From: Ignavibacteriaceae bacterium | GTDB taxonomy: Bacteria > Bacteroidota > Ignavibacteria > Ignavibacteriales > Ignavibacteriaceae | DNA: 12,299 bases | Direction: 5' to 3' | NCBI GenBank assembly: GCA_022865965.1 | Contig: JALHTS010000673.1 | Span: 1-12,299 of the forward strand | In this document: one piece after another, positions 1-7,119 of the stretch | Numbering within the stretch: the first letter of the stretch is position 1 | Layout: the number at the start of each line of letters is the position of its first letter | Translations under genes and position numbers: made by a program | The notes under the pieces: generated by a model | Database searches by the model: none | Told to the model about the DNA's origin: nothing | What the model saw: only the letters and a program-made list of their open reading frames with translations

Positions 1-517
1 TACCCATAAAGGAATTATAGAAAATCAATTCGTCTGTGTTACGAATTTTGTTTACACCGGAAATACTTTTTATACTGTCGCCCGTTATTATAGAACCTGA
101 AAAGCTTTGCATTCCAATCAATGGATTTTTATCAATATCGAATGCTACGTTTAACCAATCACTTGTTACTTTTAACAGTTCGCCGGTTGCGACTTGAGTT
201 CCGACCTGTTCACCTGTACTGGTGTTATAAAAATCTCCGTTAATAGCTGCAACCACCCGGTGCTCCTCATAATTATTGCGGGCCGCCATTGAAGATGTCT
301 TTTCAAAAGCCATTAGTTTATCACCGGCTTTAACTGACTTAAATTTTAACCACGAGTTTTGTATATCAATTTTTATAATATTGATATTCCAGGGACCTGA
401 ATCAATTATATGATGATAGTGAATTACGCCTGGTCCAACCAAGACACTATCTAGAGAACCGGCATAAATAAATGCTGTAAAAAGAAGGGTTGAGAAAAGA
501 AAAATCCTGATTTTCAT
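1..517 (-). CDS. Secreted phosphodiester glycosidase (NAGPA-like) domain protein, 5' part only
   Basis: The frame is open from an ATG at 515-517 to the window edge (172 codons) and continues outside. The first 20 or so residues (MKIRIFLFSTLLFTAFIYAG) form a typical signal peptide, so the protein is probably exported. Around residues 95-120 the stretch VVAAINGDFYNTSTGEQVG matches the conserved 'AINGxFF...G.P.G' region of the phosphodiester glycosidase family (NAGPA / DUF2233). That family cleaves sugar phosphodiesters, such as the GlcNAc cap in the mammalian enzyme; bacterial substrates are mostly unknown. A GGAG Shine-Dalgarno (523-526, minus strand) sits 5 nt before the ATG and supports this start. 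It is separated from the upstream radical SAM gene by about 580 bp containing terminators, so it has its own promoter. The C-terminal catalytic part is not visible, so the substrate cannot be guessed. Confidence 0.75.
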   Translation of the reverse strand, partial: MKIRIFLFSTLLFTAFIYAGSLDSVLVGPGVIHYHHIIDSGPWNINIIKIDIQNSWLKFKSVKAGDKLMAFEKTSSMAARNNYEEHRVVAAINGDFYNTSTGEQVGTQVATGELLKVTSDWLNVAFDIDKNPLIGMQSFSGSIITGDSIKSISGVNKIRNTDELIFYNSFMG

Positions 518-682
518 ATTAGCTCCACAATATTTCAAAATGAAAAATAACCGGAGAGTGTATATGCAAAAATAATAAATTGATGTGTTTTATAAAGGAA
601 TAAGTGAAAAAAAGAAAAAAATATCTCTTGGCAGTTAATAGTCTGTCGTTCCATTAAGGATGCAGTAAGTTAAAAAAAATAA
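518..682. other. AT-rich intergenic leader of the glycosidase gene
   Basis: No ORF, RNA gene or clear hairpin is visible here. On the minus strand it must hold the promoter of the secreted glycosidase gene, but I cannot pick out a convincing -35/-10 pair. The TGACA half-sites found upstream of the lipid cluster are absent. Confidence 0.4.
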
Positions 683-890
683 GAGTACTTAATATGTATT
701 TAATAAACAATGATAAATTCAAAGATTGATAGGATAAGATTTAATAAAATAGAATCAATTATGTAAAAAGAATAAGTAATTTCTGGTATAAGAAATTTAA
801 TGGCAAAAAATATTTATTATACATAAAATTCATTCAGAAATTTAGTCAGAAGTGAGAGCTAAGTAATTGGTAGGCATAGTTAAAATAAAA

Positions 891-933
891 GCTCATAACC
901 CGAAGGTTGTAGGTTCAAGTCCTGCCCCCGCTA
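891..933 (+). pseudogene. 3' half of an initiator tRNA-Met (CAT), 5' half missing
   Basis: The anticodon loop CTCATAA (892-898), anticodon-stem 3' strand CCCGA (899-903), T-stem GTAGG (909-913), T-loop TTCAAGT (914-920), T-stem CCTGC (921-925), acceptor 3' strand CCCCGCT (926-932) and discriminator A933 match a bacterial tRNA(fMet). The T-stem pairs fully, with one G-U. Upstream, where TTGGG or TCGGG should complete the anticodon stem, the sequence is AAAAG, and no AGCGGGG acceptor strand exists. D-arm-like traces (GAGC, TTGGTAG) are present but at the wrong spacing. This is therefore a tRNA remnant or integration-site sequence, not a working tRNA. Confidence 0.75.
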
Positions 934-935
934 CT

Positions 936-976
936 AAAGCAAAAAAATCCAGCCATCAGGCTGGTTTTTTTGCTTT
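936..976 (+). terminator. Intrinsic terminator after tRNA remnant, copy 1
   Basis: The stem CCAGCC (949-954), loop ATCA and stem GGCTGG (959-964) are extended by AAAGCAAAAAAA (936-947) pairing with TTTTTTTGCTTT (965-976), with one bulged T. The A-tract and T-tract on either side make it potentially bidirectional. It follows the tRNA CTACTA end directly, as a tRNA terminator would. Confidence 0.8.
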
Positions 977-1015
977 AAAGAGTAACCGGAACAGAATCTT
1001 GTCTCCTGCTTGCCT

Positions 1016-1050
1016 CGCCGTAATGGAATGAAGGCGGGCCCCCGCTACTA
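1016..1050 (+). repeat. Second tRNA 3'-tail module with small palindrome (copy 1 side)
   Basis: The 12-mer CCCCCGCTACTA seen at 925-936 recurs at 1039-1050. It is preceded by a short palindrome (CGCC at 1016-1019 and GGCG at 1033-1036, loop containing AATGGAATG). The matching module near copy 2 (7957-7993) has a longer perfect stem, CCCGCC/GGCGGG. It looks like a tRNA acceptor tail joined to a palindromic repeat. Confidence 0.55.
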
Positions 1051-1052
1051 AG

Positions 1053-1086
1053 AAAGCCTGAAGATGAAAAGTATTCGGGCTATTTT
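1053..1086 (-). terminator. Probable terminator of the alpha-oxoamine synthase/radical SAM unit
   Basis: AGCCTGAA (1055-1062) pairs with TTCGGGCT (1074-1081), eight pairs with one G-U and an 11-nt loop. On the minus strand it lies just after the radical SAM stop codon and is followed by TTTCTT, a short U-rich run. It is flanked by T/A tracts on both sides and may act in both directions. Confidence 0.55.
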
Positions 1087-1093
1087 ATATCCA

Positions 1094-2530
1094 TCAAGCT
1101 GCTTTAATCTTTAACTCGGTTTGATGATTAGTGTTGATATCCAATTTTGTAACTATTCTTTTATCAAAAACTCTCTCCTGTGCGTGATGTCTCTGAAATA
1201 TTGATAGCTTGAAGTATATAATTGATCCTAAAACAGTTTTCAGCAAATATTCTTTAACAGAACCATCAAATGATTGAAGCGAAACAAATCTCCACCATCT
1301 CTTTAAAATCTTTCTCCAGGAATAGAATATCTTGATTACTTTTTCATAGTAATAATAAATCTGTTCTTCAGTTAAATGCTTATGTCGGAATAAAACGTGA
1401 TCACCTTCGTAATGAGAAATATCCTTATCCCCAATTCGATTTTCATCAAGCATTTTTTTGTGTAAAGGAGTTCCATAAATCGGAATTGAAATTGATGGAA
1501 GAATTACATTCACTCCGACTTCTTCCAGCTTTTGCGGAAGTGTTTCGTAATACTCGGGTGTATCTTCATCGAGAGCGAACATAAATCCCGCAAACGTTAA
1601 AATGCCTTTTTTATTTAGTTTGTAAAAAAACTCCTTATACTCCTCAACTTTGTTTTGTTTTTTCTCAACATCTCTAAGGCTTTCTTCATTTAAAGATTCC
1701 ATTCCAAGAAAAGACATTCTGCAATTTGCTTTAGCAAGCAACTCTACATATTCATCATCTCTCAAGCATTCTATACTGTACTGAGCTCCTATTGCCCAGA
1801 ACTTTAGTTTAGCTATTTCCTTTAACAGATTTTTTGCATTTATTAAACTTCCGCCAAGGTTATTATCGAGTATCATTGCAGTTTTTCTTTTAAACCAAGA
1901 CAAACCTTTTGTGTTCGTTAAATCTCTAATAACATCTTGAATAGGACGCGTTCTGTAGGGCGCGCGCTTAATATTAAGCTGGCAATAAGTACAAGGATGT
2001 GGGCAGCCACGTGAGGCTTCTGTAACTATTGGTGTAAAATAGTTTGATTCAACAAGGTCATACCTCGGTGCAGGAATGTTATCTAAATCAGGAGCTAAAC
2101 CGGCATCATATTTATTTTTAAGCTTACCTGTTAGCAGATCATTAACCATTTGCGCCCAAACTTTATGAGCCTCACCAACGCAGATAGAATCAAAATATGG
2201 TTCAACTTCATCAGGAAGTGTGGATGCAAACTTACCGCCGCCAATAACCACTTTTCCCATTGCTCTAAATTTGGATGCAACTTCGTAGGCGTGTGGAGAT
2301 AAGTAATCCATAAAGCTTATTGCAATAAAATCTGCGTCAGTGTTGTAATCAATCGGGCGAACCATTTCGTGAAGAACTTCAACTTCTACTTCAGGTGGAG
2401 TTAAAGCAGCAAGTAAAATTCCCGGCAATGGTGGTGCTGGATTTTTTGCATAGTATGGTTTTTCATCTAAAAGATTCTGAAATAAAACTATAATTAAAAG
2501 TTTTGGCCTGGATTTAATTTGCATTTTCAT
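1094..2530 (-). CDS. B12-binding-domain radical SAM enzyme
   Basis: This 478-residue protein has an N-terminal cobalamin-binding-like Rossmann domain (about residues 10-135, with VVIGGGKFASTLPDEVE at 94-110 and the ICVGEA loop) and the usual IPAPRYDL linker. A radical SAM core follows, with the cluster motif CPHPCTYC (Cys176, Cys180, Cys183; C-x3-C-x2-C). The C-terminal region of about 150 residues resembles the DUF4070-type tail of HpnP/HpnJ-like class B enzymes. Such proteins use SAM and often cobalamin to methylate or rearrange unreactive carbons, for example hopanoid C-2 methylation by HpnP. It is last in its transcription unit, 27 nt after the alpha-oxoamine synthase gene, so it probably acts on the lipid-like product of the cluster. 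AAGGA lies upstream of ATG 2530; the second ATG, two codons on, is an alternative start. The substrate is unknown. Confidence 0.85.
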   Translation of the reverse strand: MKMQIKSRPKLLIIVLFQNLLDEKPYYAKNPAPPLPGILLAALTPPEVEVEVLHEMVRPIDYNTDADFIAISFMDYLSPHAYEVASKFRAMGKVVIGGGKFASTLPDEVEPYFDSICVGEAHKVWAQMVNDLLTGKLKNKYDAGLAPDLDNIPAPRYDLVESNYFTPIVTEASRGCPHPCTYCQLNIKRAPYRTRPIQDVIRDLTNTKGLSWFKRKTAMILDNNLGGSLINAKNLLKEIAKLKFWAIGAQYSIECLRDDEYVELLAKANCRMSFLGMESLNEESLRDVEKKQNKVEEYKEFFYKLNKKGILTFAGFMFALDEDTPEYYETLPQKLEEVGVNVILPSISIPIYGTPLHKKMLDENRIGDKDISHYEGDHVLFRHKHLTEEQIYYYYEKVIKIFYSWRKILKRWWRFVSLQSFDGSVKEYLLKTVLGSIIYFKLSIFQRHHAQERVFDKRIVTKLDINTNHQTELKIKAA

Positions 2531-2557
2531 TTTCTTATCATCCTTTCTTCGCTTTGC

Positions 2558-3865
2558 TCACATTGCCTTTAAGATTGATGATTCGGGTCTATTAGTTTCG
2601 TATTCAGTCCAAATTTCTTCAACTACTTCAACAAGTTTATCTATGTCTTCTTTTGTATGGTTTGCTGTAATACTGATACGAAATCTCTGTTGTGAAACTG
2701 GTACTGCAGGATATTCAATTGAGTTTATAAAAATTCCTCTTTCGTGAAATTTGTAAGCAGCATTTCTTATGTTCATTTCCATCGGCACTCTTAATGGAAT
2801 GATTGGTGTTTCACTTGAAACATTAAAACCAATGTTATTTAAAAGCTTTGCTGCATATCTTACATTGGATCTAAGTGAGTTTAATATTGATGGATCATTT
2901 TCAAGTAAATCCAATCCTGCAAGAACTGATGCAATTGTAAGAGGAGAGATTGAAGCGGAGAACATATATGATCTTGCGAAGAATCTTAAGTAATCAACTA
3001 TCGGTTTTGAAGCAGTAACAAATCCACCGGTAACTGCAAAAGATTTACTGAATGTTCCCATCGTAATATCAATTTCATTTTCTAAATCAAAATAATCACC
3101 TGACCCGCCACCGTGGTTTCCAATCGTCCCTGTTCCGTGTGCGTCATCAACTAATAAAATTGCATCGTATTGTTTGCAAACGGCTACTATCTCATCAAGT
3201 GGAGCGATATCTCCATCCATTGAATAAACACCTTCAACTCCCACATAAATATTTTTTGGATTTATTTTTCTTGCGTCTTCTAATTTTGCTTTTAAGTTTT
3301 CAACATTATTATGAAGAAAATGAATTCCGCGTGCGTTACACATTTTTAATCCGTCATAAAAAGATGCGTGGCTGTATTGATCATACACAACATAATCATC
3401 GGGACCAACCAAAGCGGAAACCAATCCAACGTTTGCACCATATCCGCTTGAAAAGATTAAAGCATCTTCTGCACCTTTTAATGATGCTAATCTTTCTTCT
3501 AACTCTTTGTGGATTTTTGTGTAGCCGTTAAGTAATGGAGGTCCGCCAATACCAATACCATATTTTTCAATTGCTGTTTTTACATACTCTTTTATGTAAG
3601 GATGATTAGCGAATCCCAAATAGTTATTTGATCCGAACATCAACATTTTTCTTGTGATGCCTAAATATTCATCGTAAACATCCACTTCACGATCAGATGG
3701 ACTTGATATACATCTTAGGTGCAGCATTTGCTTATTGCTTGATAAACTTTCAAGGAATTCTCCAAAGAAGTTTACTCTATCCGTTAGAGGCATTCTTCTT
3801 CCTCTCAAAAGAATATCTCTAAGATCAAAATTTTCACCACCTAAATATTCTTGCTTTGCTGACAT
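2558..3865 (-). CDS. Alpha-oxoamine synthase (BioF/KBL/serine palmitoyltransferase family)
   Basis: This 435-residue PLP enzyme belongs to the fold-type I family that condenses an acyl thioester with an amino acid, releasing CO2. Visible hallmarks are FGSNNYLGFANHP (78-89), GYGAN (141-145), the PLP-stacking His166 in YSHAS, the DDAHGTG motif with Asp240 and His243, and the PLP lysine Lys274 in GTFSKSFA. An N-terminal extension of about 70 residues makes it longer than typical BioF or KBL (about 385-400) and closer to bacterial serine palmitoyltransferase or cysteate acyltransferase. Biotin-pathway neighbours are absent and lipid-type genes are present, so a role in making a long-chain amino-ketone is favoured over biotin or threonine metabolism. 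The ribosome binding site is weak (GTGAG). It heads its own unit with a promoter at 3919-3979. The amino acid substrate cannot be read from the sequence. Confidence 0.85.
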   Translation of the reverse strand: MSAKQEYLGGENFDLRDILLRGRRMPLTDRVNFFGEFLESLSSNKQMLHLRCISSPSDREVDVYDEYLGITRKMLMFGSNNYLGFANHPYIKEYVKTAIEKYGIGIGGPPLLNGYTKIHKELEERLASLKGAEDALIFSSGYGANVGLVSALVGPDDYVVYDQYSHASFYDGLKMCNARGIHFLHNNVENLKAKLEDARKINPKNIYVGVEGVYSMDGDIAPLDEIVAVCKQYDAILLVDDAHGTGTIGNHGGGSGDYFDLENEIDITMGTFSKSFAVTGGFVTASKPIVDYLRFFARSYMFSASISPLTIASVLAGLDLLENDPSILNSLRSNVRYAAKLLNNIGFNVSSETPIIPLRVPMEMNIRNAAYKFHERGIFINSIEYPAVPVSQQRFRISITANHTKEDIDKLVEVVEEIWTEYETNRPESSILKAM

Positions 3866-3918
3866 TTTATTTGCTCACTTTCTTGTCTTGTGTTACATCT
3901 TTGATTTCTGGTAGAAAA

Positions 3919-3979
3919 CTAATATGATTTTGAAAGAAAGGTGTCAGTAAGTTCTAATAGAATTGTCAAAAATTTGTCA
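3919..3979 (-). promoter_or_regulatory. Promoter and tandem TGACA activator sites of the alpha-oxoamine synthase unit
   Basis: In the minus-strand sense there are TGACA half-sites at 3975-3979, 3964-3968 and 3942-3946, spaced 11 and 22 bp. The last forms a -35 box CTGACA (3942-3947), followed by a 17-bp spacer and a -10 box TATTAG (3919-3924). The predicted transcript starts about 45 nt before ATG 3865. The same geometry recurs upstream of the UbiA gene, including the identical 14-mer AATTGTCAAAAATT (plus strand, 3961-3974). Phased 11-bp direct repeats are typical of OmpR/PhoB-family response regulators. The regulator identity is inferred. Confidence 0.65.
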
Positions 3980-4011
3980 TGAACGATTTAATTAATGGGA
4001 TTTCAACAATA

Positions 4012-4084
4012 ATGTCATTCCCACGAAAGTGGGAATCTATTTGTCTCTTATTTTAGTGGATTCCCGTTTTCACGGGAATGACAT
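4012..4084. repeat. 73-bp MITE-like palindromic element with two dRS3-like hairpins
   Basis: Terminal inverted repeats ATGTCATTCCC (4012-4022) and GGGAATGACAT (4074-4084) match perfectly over 11 bp. Inside are two 20-bp units of the form ATTCCC-N8-GGGAAT (4017-4036 and 4060-4079). Each can form a hairpin with a GAAA loop: CCCAC/GTGGG in one and CCCGT/ACGGG in the other (the latter on the minus strand). The stem differences are compensatory, so hairpin shape is kept. The unit shape equals the dRS3 repeat described in Neisseria and similar 'GTCATTCCCGCGAAAGCGGGAAT' repeats common in other bacteria. It sits between the two halves of the lipid cluster. Confidence 0.8.
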
Positions 4085-4119
4085 CTGGAAAGAGAAAAAT
4101 TATCAAGCTTTACGTTTAT

Positions 4120-5160
4120 TTAGTTTTTTAGCTCTTGATCAATCTCCAGCAATTTTTGTAGATATTTGAATGGACTAAAGTCTTTTTCAAAAGTTAAGTT
4201 TCTAATTTTCTCTGTATCCAAACTTTGCTCTTGGTTGTAAAGATTAAGAGAAATTTTTTGATCTTCAGTTGCCTCACCCAAATAAATTGGTTTTAGATAT
4301 AAATGACAAGCTTCTTTTAGAAAACCTAATTTCTTTTCAGCTGGGATAGTAAACAGCAATTCAAATTCGCCATGTTCTCCGGCAAGCAGCAACCATATGG
4401 GTAAATGATTGTTGCCGAATAATTGCTCTGATGAGCGATCAATAACTTTATCCCAATCGTTGCGGAACTTAAACCCAACATTATTTAGTCTCATCAATTG
4501 ATCTAGTGAAGAAAGTATTCCATCACTGGTGTCAATACAACTTGATGAATATTTTTTCAGAATGTTTCCCCACTCTAGTTTTGCCGCCGGATGATAAACA
4601 AATTGAGAATCATTCTTACTGAATAATTTTTGAAATGCATACGCATTTCCAGTCCCAACTGTACCACTAGTATAAATTTTATCACCAGCTTTGCAGCCAA
4701 CTCTCTTTAAGTATTTTCCTTTTTCGATTGTACCGATTGCACAACCCGATATAATTAACTCATCACCAAAGTTTGTATCCCCGCCAAGAACAAATGTTCC
4801 ACATTTATTGCAAGCATCATTTATTCCACTCTGAATTTTGTCTAAATACTCTTCAGAAAGTTCATTTGGAAGAATTTGTGAAATAACAAGCCCAATAGGA
4901 GCAGCACTAACGGCAGCAAGATCGCTCATATTAACCATCACGCTCATCCAGCCGATTTGATAAGGATCGGAATACAAACCGGTTTTTATTTCTTCAGAAA
5001 TTGTGTCAATAGTAATAGCTAAATCGTAAGGAGAGTTATCAAGTTTAATAATCTCTGCATCAGTTTCGTGAACTTTGTTCAATTGTTTAGGTGAACGATG
5101 AAATGATTTAGTGAGATCATTTATTATCTTGTTTTCAATTATGTCTTTTAATTGGTGCAT
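4120..5160 (-). CDS. ThiL/AIR-synthase (PurM) superfamily protein, divergent kinase-like
   Basis: This 346-residue protein has the order of motifs of thiamine-monophosphate kinase: an acidic loop (HETDAE, 31-36, where ThiL has GDDCA), TIDTISEEI (50-58), DPYQIGWMSVMVNMSDLAA (65-83), LGGDTN (125-130), DTSDGI (210-215) and GEHGEFELLFTI (261-272). The last segment replaces ThiL's GEDYEL with an insertion, and the first loop is altered too, so it is probably not the housekeeping ThiL. Superfamily members bind ATP at an intersubunit site and phosphorylate or activate small substrates. Its start overlaps the lipid kinase stop by 13 nt, which implies translational coupling in the UbiA operon. I infer an ATP-dependent step on a pathway intermediate; a moonlighting ThiL is the alternative. 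Confidence 0.75.
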   Translation of the reverse strand: MHQLKDIIENKIINDLTKSFHRSPKQLNKVHETDAEIIKLDNSPYDLAITIDTISEEIKTGLYSDPYQIGWMSVMVNMSDLAAVSAAPIGLVISQILPNELSEEYLDKIQSGINDACNKCGTFVLGGDTNFGDELIISGCAIGTIEKGKYLKRVGCKAGDKIYTSGTVGTGNAYAFQKLFSKNDSQFVYHPAAKLEWGNILKKYSSSCIDTSDGILSSLDQLMRLNNVGFKFRNDWDKVIDRSSEQLFGNNHLPIWLLLAGEHGEFELLFTIPAEKKLGFLKEACHLYLKPIYLGEATEDQKISLNLYNQEQSLDTEKIRNLTFEKDFSPFKYLQKLLEIDQELKN

Positions 5161-6080
5161 ATATTTAAATACCTATTTAGGATTGAAAACTCAGCGTAGT
5201 TGGTTTTAATAATCTCTCCATCAAACTCAACTAGGAAGTCATTCTTTGCCGTTACCTTTATTTTAGATGTTTTACAATACTTTGTTTTTTCGTTATTAGG
5301 AAAAACCTTCTTGCTTAAAGACTTTAAAAAATTTATCAGATCTAGCTTGTTCATAGAGTGAGTAAGATAAATATCGTATAATCCATTTTTATAATTTGCT
5401 TCACAGGGATAGGAAAGATCGCCTGAGATGTTAGGATTCTTAATGATTGACAAGTTTGAAATCGGGAAAGAATATGTTTCATAAGAATCAAAAATAATTT
5501 TTACATCAAAATTTTTATAGGAAAATATTGTCTTAATAGCTGCATAAATAATAGCAATGCTGGTGAAATGCTTTTTTAGAAAATTCAAAATTTTATCTGG
5601 CTTGTTAAACAGATCATTTGCCTCAGCAGTAACACCTATGCTTGCATTTAATAGAAAATATTTATGTAAAATCTGAGTTCCAGATTTGTACTTAATTACC
5701 CCAACATCTCTTAATTGTGAGTCATTAAAATTCAGTTTTATCGGAATTCTATTTACTAAGTTTACCTCTTTATTTGGTTTGTGAAAATCATTGCTTGAGC
5801 CAATGCCAATTGCGCCGATCTTAAATTTCTTTATCTCATGAGGGTTAGTTGCATTAATTAAATCATTAATGAATAAATTTAATGTTCCATCTCCGCCTGC
5901 GATTATAAAATCCTTTTCAGAATCCTGTATTGATTCGTTAATTATACTGTCTATAATATTATTGCTATGAATATCAACTACTTTAGCATCCTTAAACTTT
6001 TTAAAGATAGCAGTCTTAACTAGTTCCCATTTTCTACTAGCACTTCCACAGCCGGCGTATGTATTTAGTAAAAGATACAT
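5148..6080 (-). CDS. Lipid kinase with diacylglycerol/sphingosine kinase catalytic domain
   Basis: This 310-residue protein carries the DAGK catalytic signature GGDGT (62-66) after a beta-strand DFIIA, the GxGSxNDF loop (GSSNDF, 94-99; usually GTGNDFAR), a core FLLNASIG segment and the conserved C-terminal FDGE (286-289). The family, which includes DgkB, YegS and sphingosine/ceramide kinases, transfers the ATP gamma-phosphate to a lipid hydroxyl. The short N-terminus begins directly at strand 1 (MYLLLNTYAG; usual N-P-x-S/A-G here NTYAG). ATG 6080 lies 1 nt after the UbiA stop, so the two are co-translated. No membrane span is seen, so a peripheral membrane enzyme is expected. The phosphorylated lipid is unknown; with UbiA and an SPT-like enzyme nearby, a prenyl alcohol, diacylglycerol or sphingoid-like base are all possible. 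Confidence 0.85.
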   Translation of the reverse strand: MYLLLNTYAGCGSASRKWELVKTAIFKKFKDAKVVDIHSNNIIDSIINESIQDSEKDFIIAGGDGTLNLFINDLINATNPHEIKKFKIGAIGIGSSNDFHKPNKEVNLVNRIPIKLNFNDSQLRDVGVIKYKSGTQILHKYFLLNASIGVTAEANDLFNKPDKILNFLKKHFTSIAIIYAAIKTIFSYKNFDVKIIFDSYETYSFPISNLSIIKNPNISGDLSYPCEANYKNGLYDIYLTHSMNKLDLINFLKSLSKKVFPNNEKTKYCKTSKIKVTAKNDFLVEFDGEIIKTNYAEFSILNRYLNICTN

Positions 6081-6081
6081 T

Positions 6082-7071
6082 TTATATCTGATTTTTTGCT
6101 GGTCTGAATATCATTGTTAGGTTAAAAAACACATAGAAAATGATCATTGGAATAATCCACTCACCTTTGTTTGAGACAATTATTGAAGTAAGTAATAAAA
6201 TGTAAGCGTGTACAGATAGACTAATCGCTTTGCTCGATCCATCATCATTTTTTATTAAATGCACAAACGCCTGACATAAAAACATAGCTACAATTCCAAT
6301 GGCAAGAATTATTGTTGCATAGGGCAACTGCTCTAATAGTTTATCCAATGAATTTGAATAAGTAAAAACTGATATGGTTGATATTACTGTTAGCACCCCA
6401 AAAATATTAGAAGCAATTGATGACATTCTTCTTCCGAACACAACGAGAAAAGTATTGTAGCCTGTTTCTCTATCTGCTTCTACATCTTTAAAGTATCCAA
6501 CAAGAACAAAGTTTGCATATCCCCAATAGACAGCACTTAAACTGTAAACCAATTTATGATTTCCAGTAATCAGTTCTAATTCTGAACCGCAAAGAAAAGC
6601 CATAAGGAACAATACACCAACAATCCAGGCGTTATAAAACGGTCCTGCCCAAAATTTTCTTTTAAAGTAAGTATAAGTTGCTAATCCCAGTCCTGAAACG
6701 ATTCCCAGTAAAAGATTAATTGGATTGTAAATTGAAAAAATGCTAATACATAAAATCAAACCGATTATACTTATTGAAAAAACTTGTGATTTGGAAACTA
6801 TGCCTTGCGTTAAGGGCCGGTATGGAGAAGATATGGAATCGGTGTCAGTTTGAAAAACATCCGTGAGCGCTTGTCCAAATCCATACGATAAAAAAGAGGC
6901 AAGAAAAATTAAAATAGATTTTGAAATCGGTAACTCATCGACGAAAGACATTCCGCAAATTCCTGTTACTCCGGAAACAAAGAGAAGATATGGCCTCATT
7001 GTTATGAGATAATCTTTTACAAATTCTATTGAGAAAGTTTTATGATGTTTGCTTGTTATTACTGTTTTCAT
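6082..7071 (-). CDS. UbiA-family membrane prenyltransferase
   Basis: This 329-residue integral membrane protein has about eight or nine hydrophobic helices. The first Asp-rich motif region reads TDVFQTDTDSISSPYRPLTQG (starting at residue 70), aligning with canonical NDxxDxxxD...P.RP; Asp71 and Asp78 are kept, but the Asn is Thr70 and the middle Asp is Gln74. The second motif is intact: YFKDVEADRETG with Asp196 and Asp200. UbiA enzymes transfer a prenyl group from a prenyl diphosphate to aromatic or other acceptors in quinone, chlorophyll, heme and archaeal lipid synthesis. Quinone or chlorophyll pathway genes are absent here, and this gene starts an operon with a lipid kinase and a ThiL-like enzyme, so a lipid product is plausible. 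Its promoter with tandem half-sites is at 7120-7180. A weak AAAGAG precedes the ATG. Confidence 0.85.
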   Translation of the reverse strand: MKTVITSKHHKTFSIEFVKDYLITMRPYLLFVSGVTGICGMSFVDELPISKSILIFLASFLSYGFGQALTDVFQTDTDSISSPYRPLTQGIVSKSQVFSISIIGLILCISIFSIYNPINLLLGIVSGLGLATYTYFKRKFWAGPFYNAWIVGVLFLMAFLCGSELELITGNHKLVYSLSAVYWGYANFVLVGYFKDVEADRETGYNTFLVVFGRRMSSIASNIFGVLTVISTISVFTYSNSLDKLLEQLPYATIILAIGIVAMFLCQAFVHLIKNDDGSSKAISLSVHAYILLLTSIIVSNKGEWIIPMIIFYVFFNLTMIFRPAKNQI

Positions 7072-7119
7072 CTCTTTATTCTTTATTGATTAGACAATGT
7101 TGTCGTTTCTGGTCAGAAT

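Larger units (their letters stand above)
683..1072. repeat. Long direct repeat, copy 1 (tRNA-fMet-3'-half-bearing)
   Basis: Positions 686-916 align without gaps to 7608-7838 (offset 6922) with about seven mismatches by eye, roughly 97% identity. Similarity then breaks, and resumes around 1020-1072 against about 7963-8015 (shared GGAATG, GGCGGGCCCCCGCTACTA and AAAGCCTGAA stretches). The repeat begins with the last codons of a broken reading frame (LNMYLINNDKFKD, stop), runs through AT-rich DNA and ends in tRNA 3'-end sequence. The two copies bracket about 6.9 kb holding the lipid cluster. This copy keeps an intact T-arm and acceptor 3' strand, which copy 2 lacks. Confidence 0.9.

Noticed and set aside
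857..933. Complete functional tRNA-fMet gene
   Set aside because: The 5' acceptor strand and anticodon-stem 5' strand do not pair, and the D-arm-like traces are misplaced by about 13 nt.
2769..2993. Plus-strand ORF of 74 codons
   Set aside because: It lies entirely antisense within the alpha-oxoamine synthase gene and has no recognisable features.
3139..3531. Plus-strand ORF of 130 codons
   Set aside because: It is antisense to the PLP enzyme; His/Leu/Arg-rich low-complexity translation typical of a shadow frame.
4012..4084. CRISPR array
   Set aside because: There are only two inverted units with no regular spacers; it is a palindromic MITE-like element.
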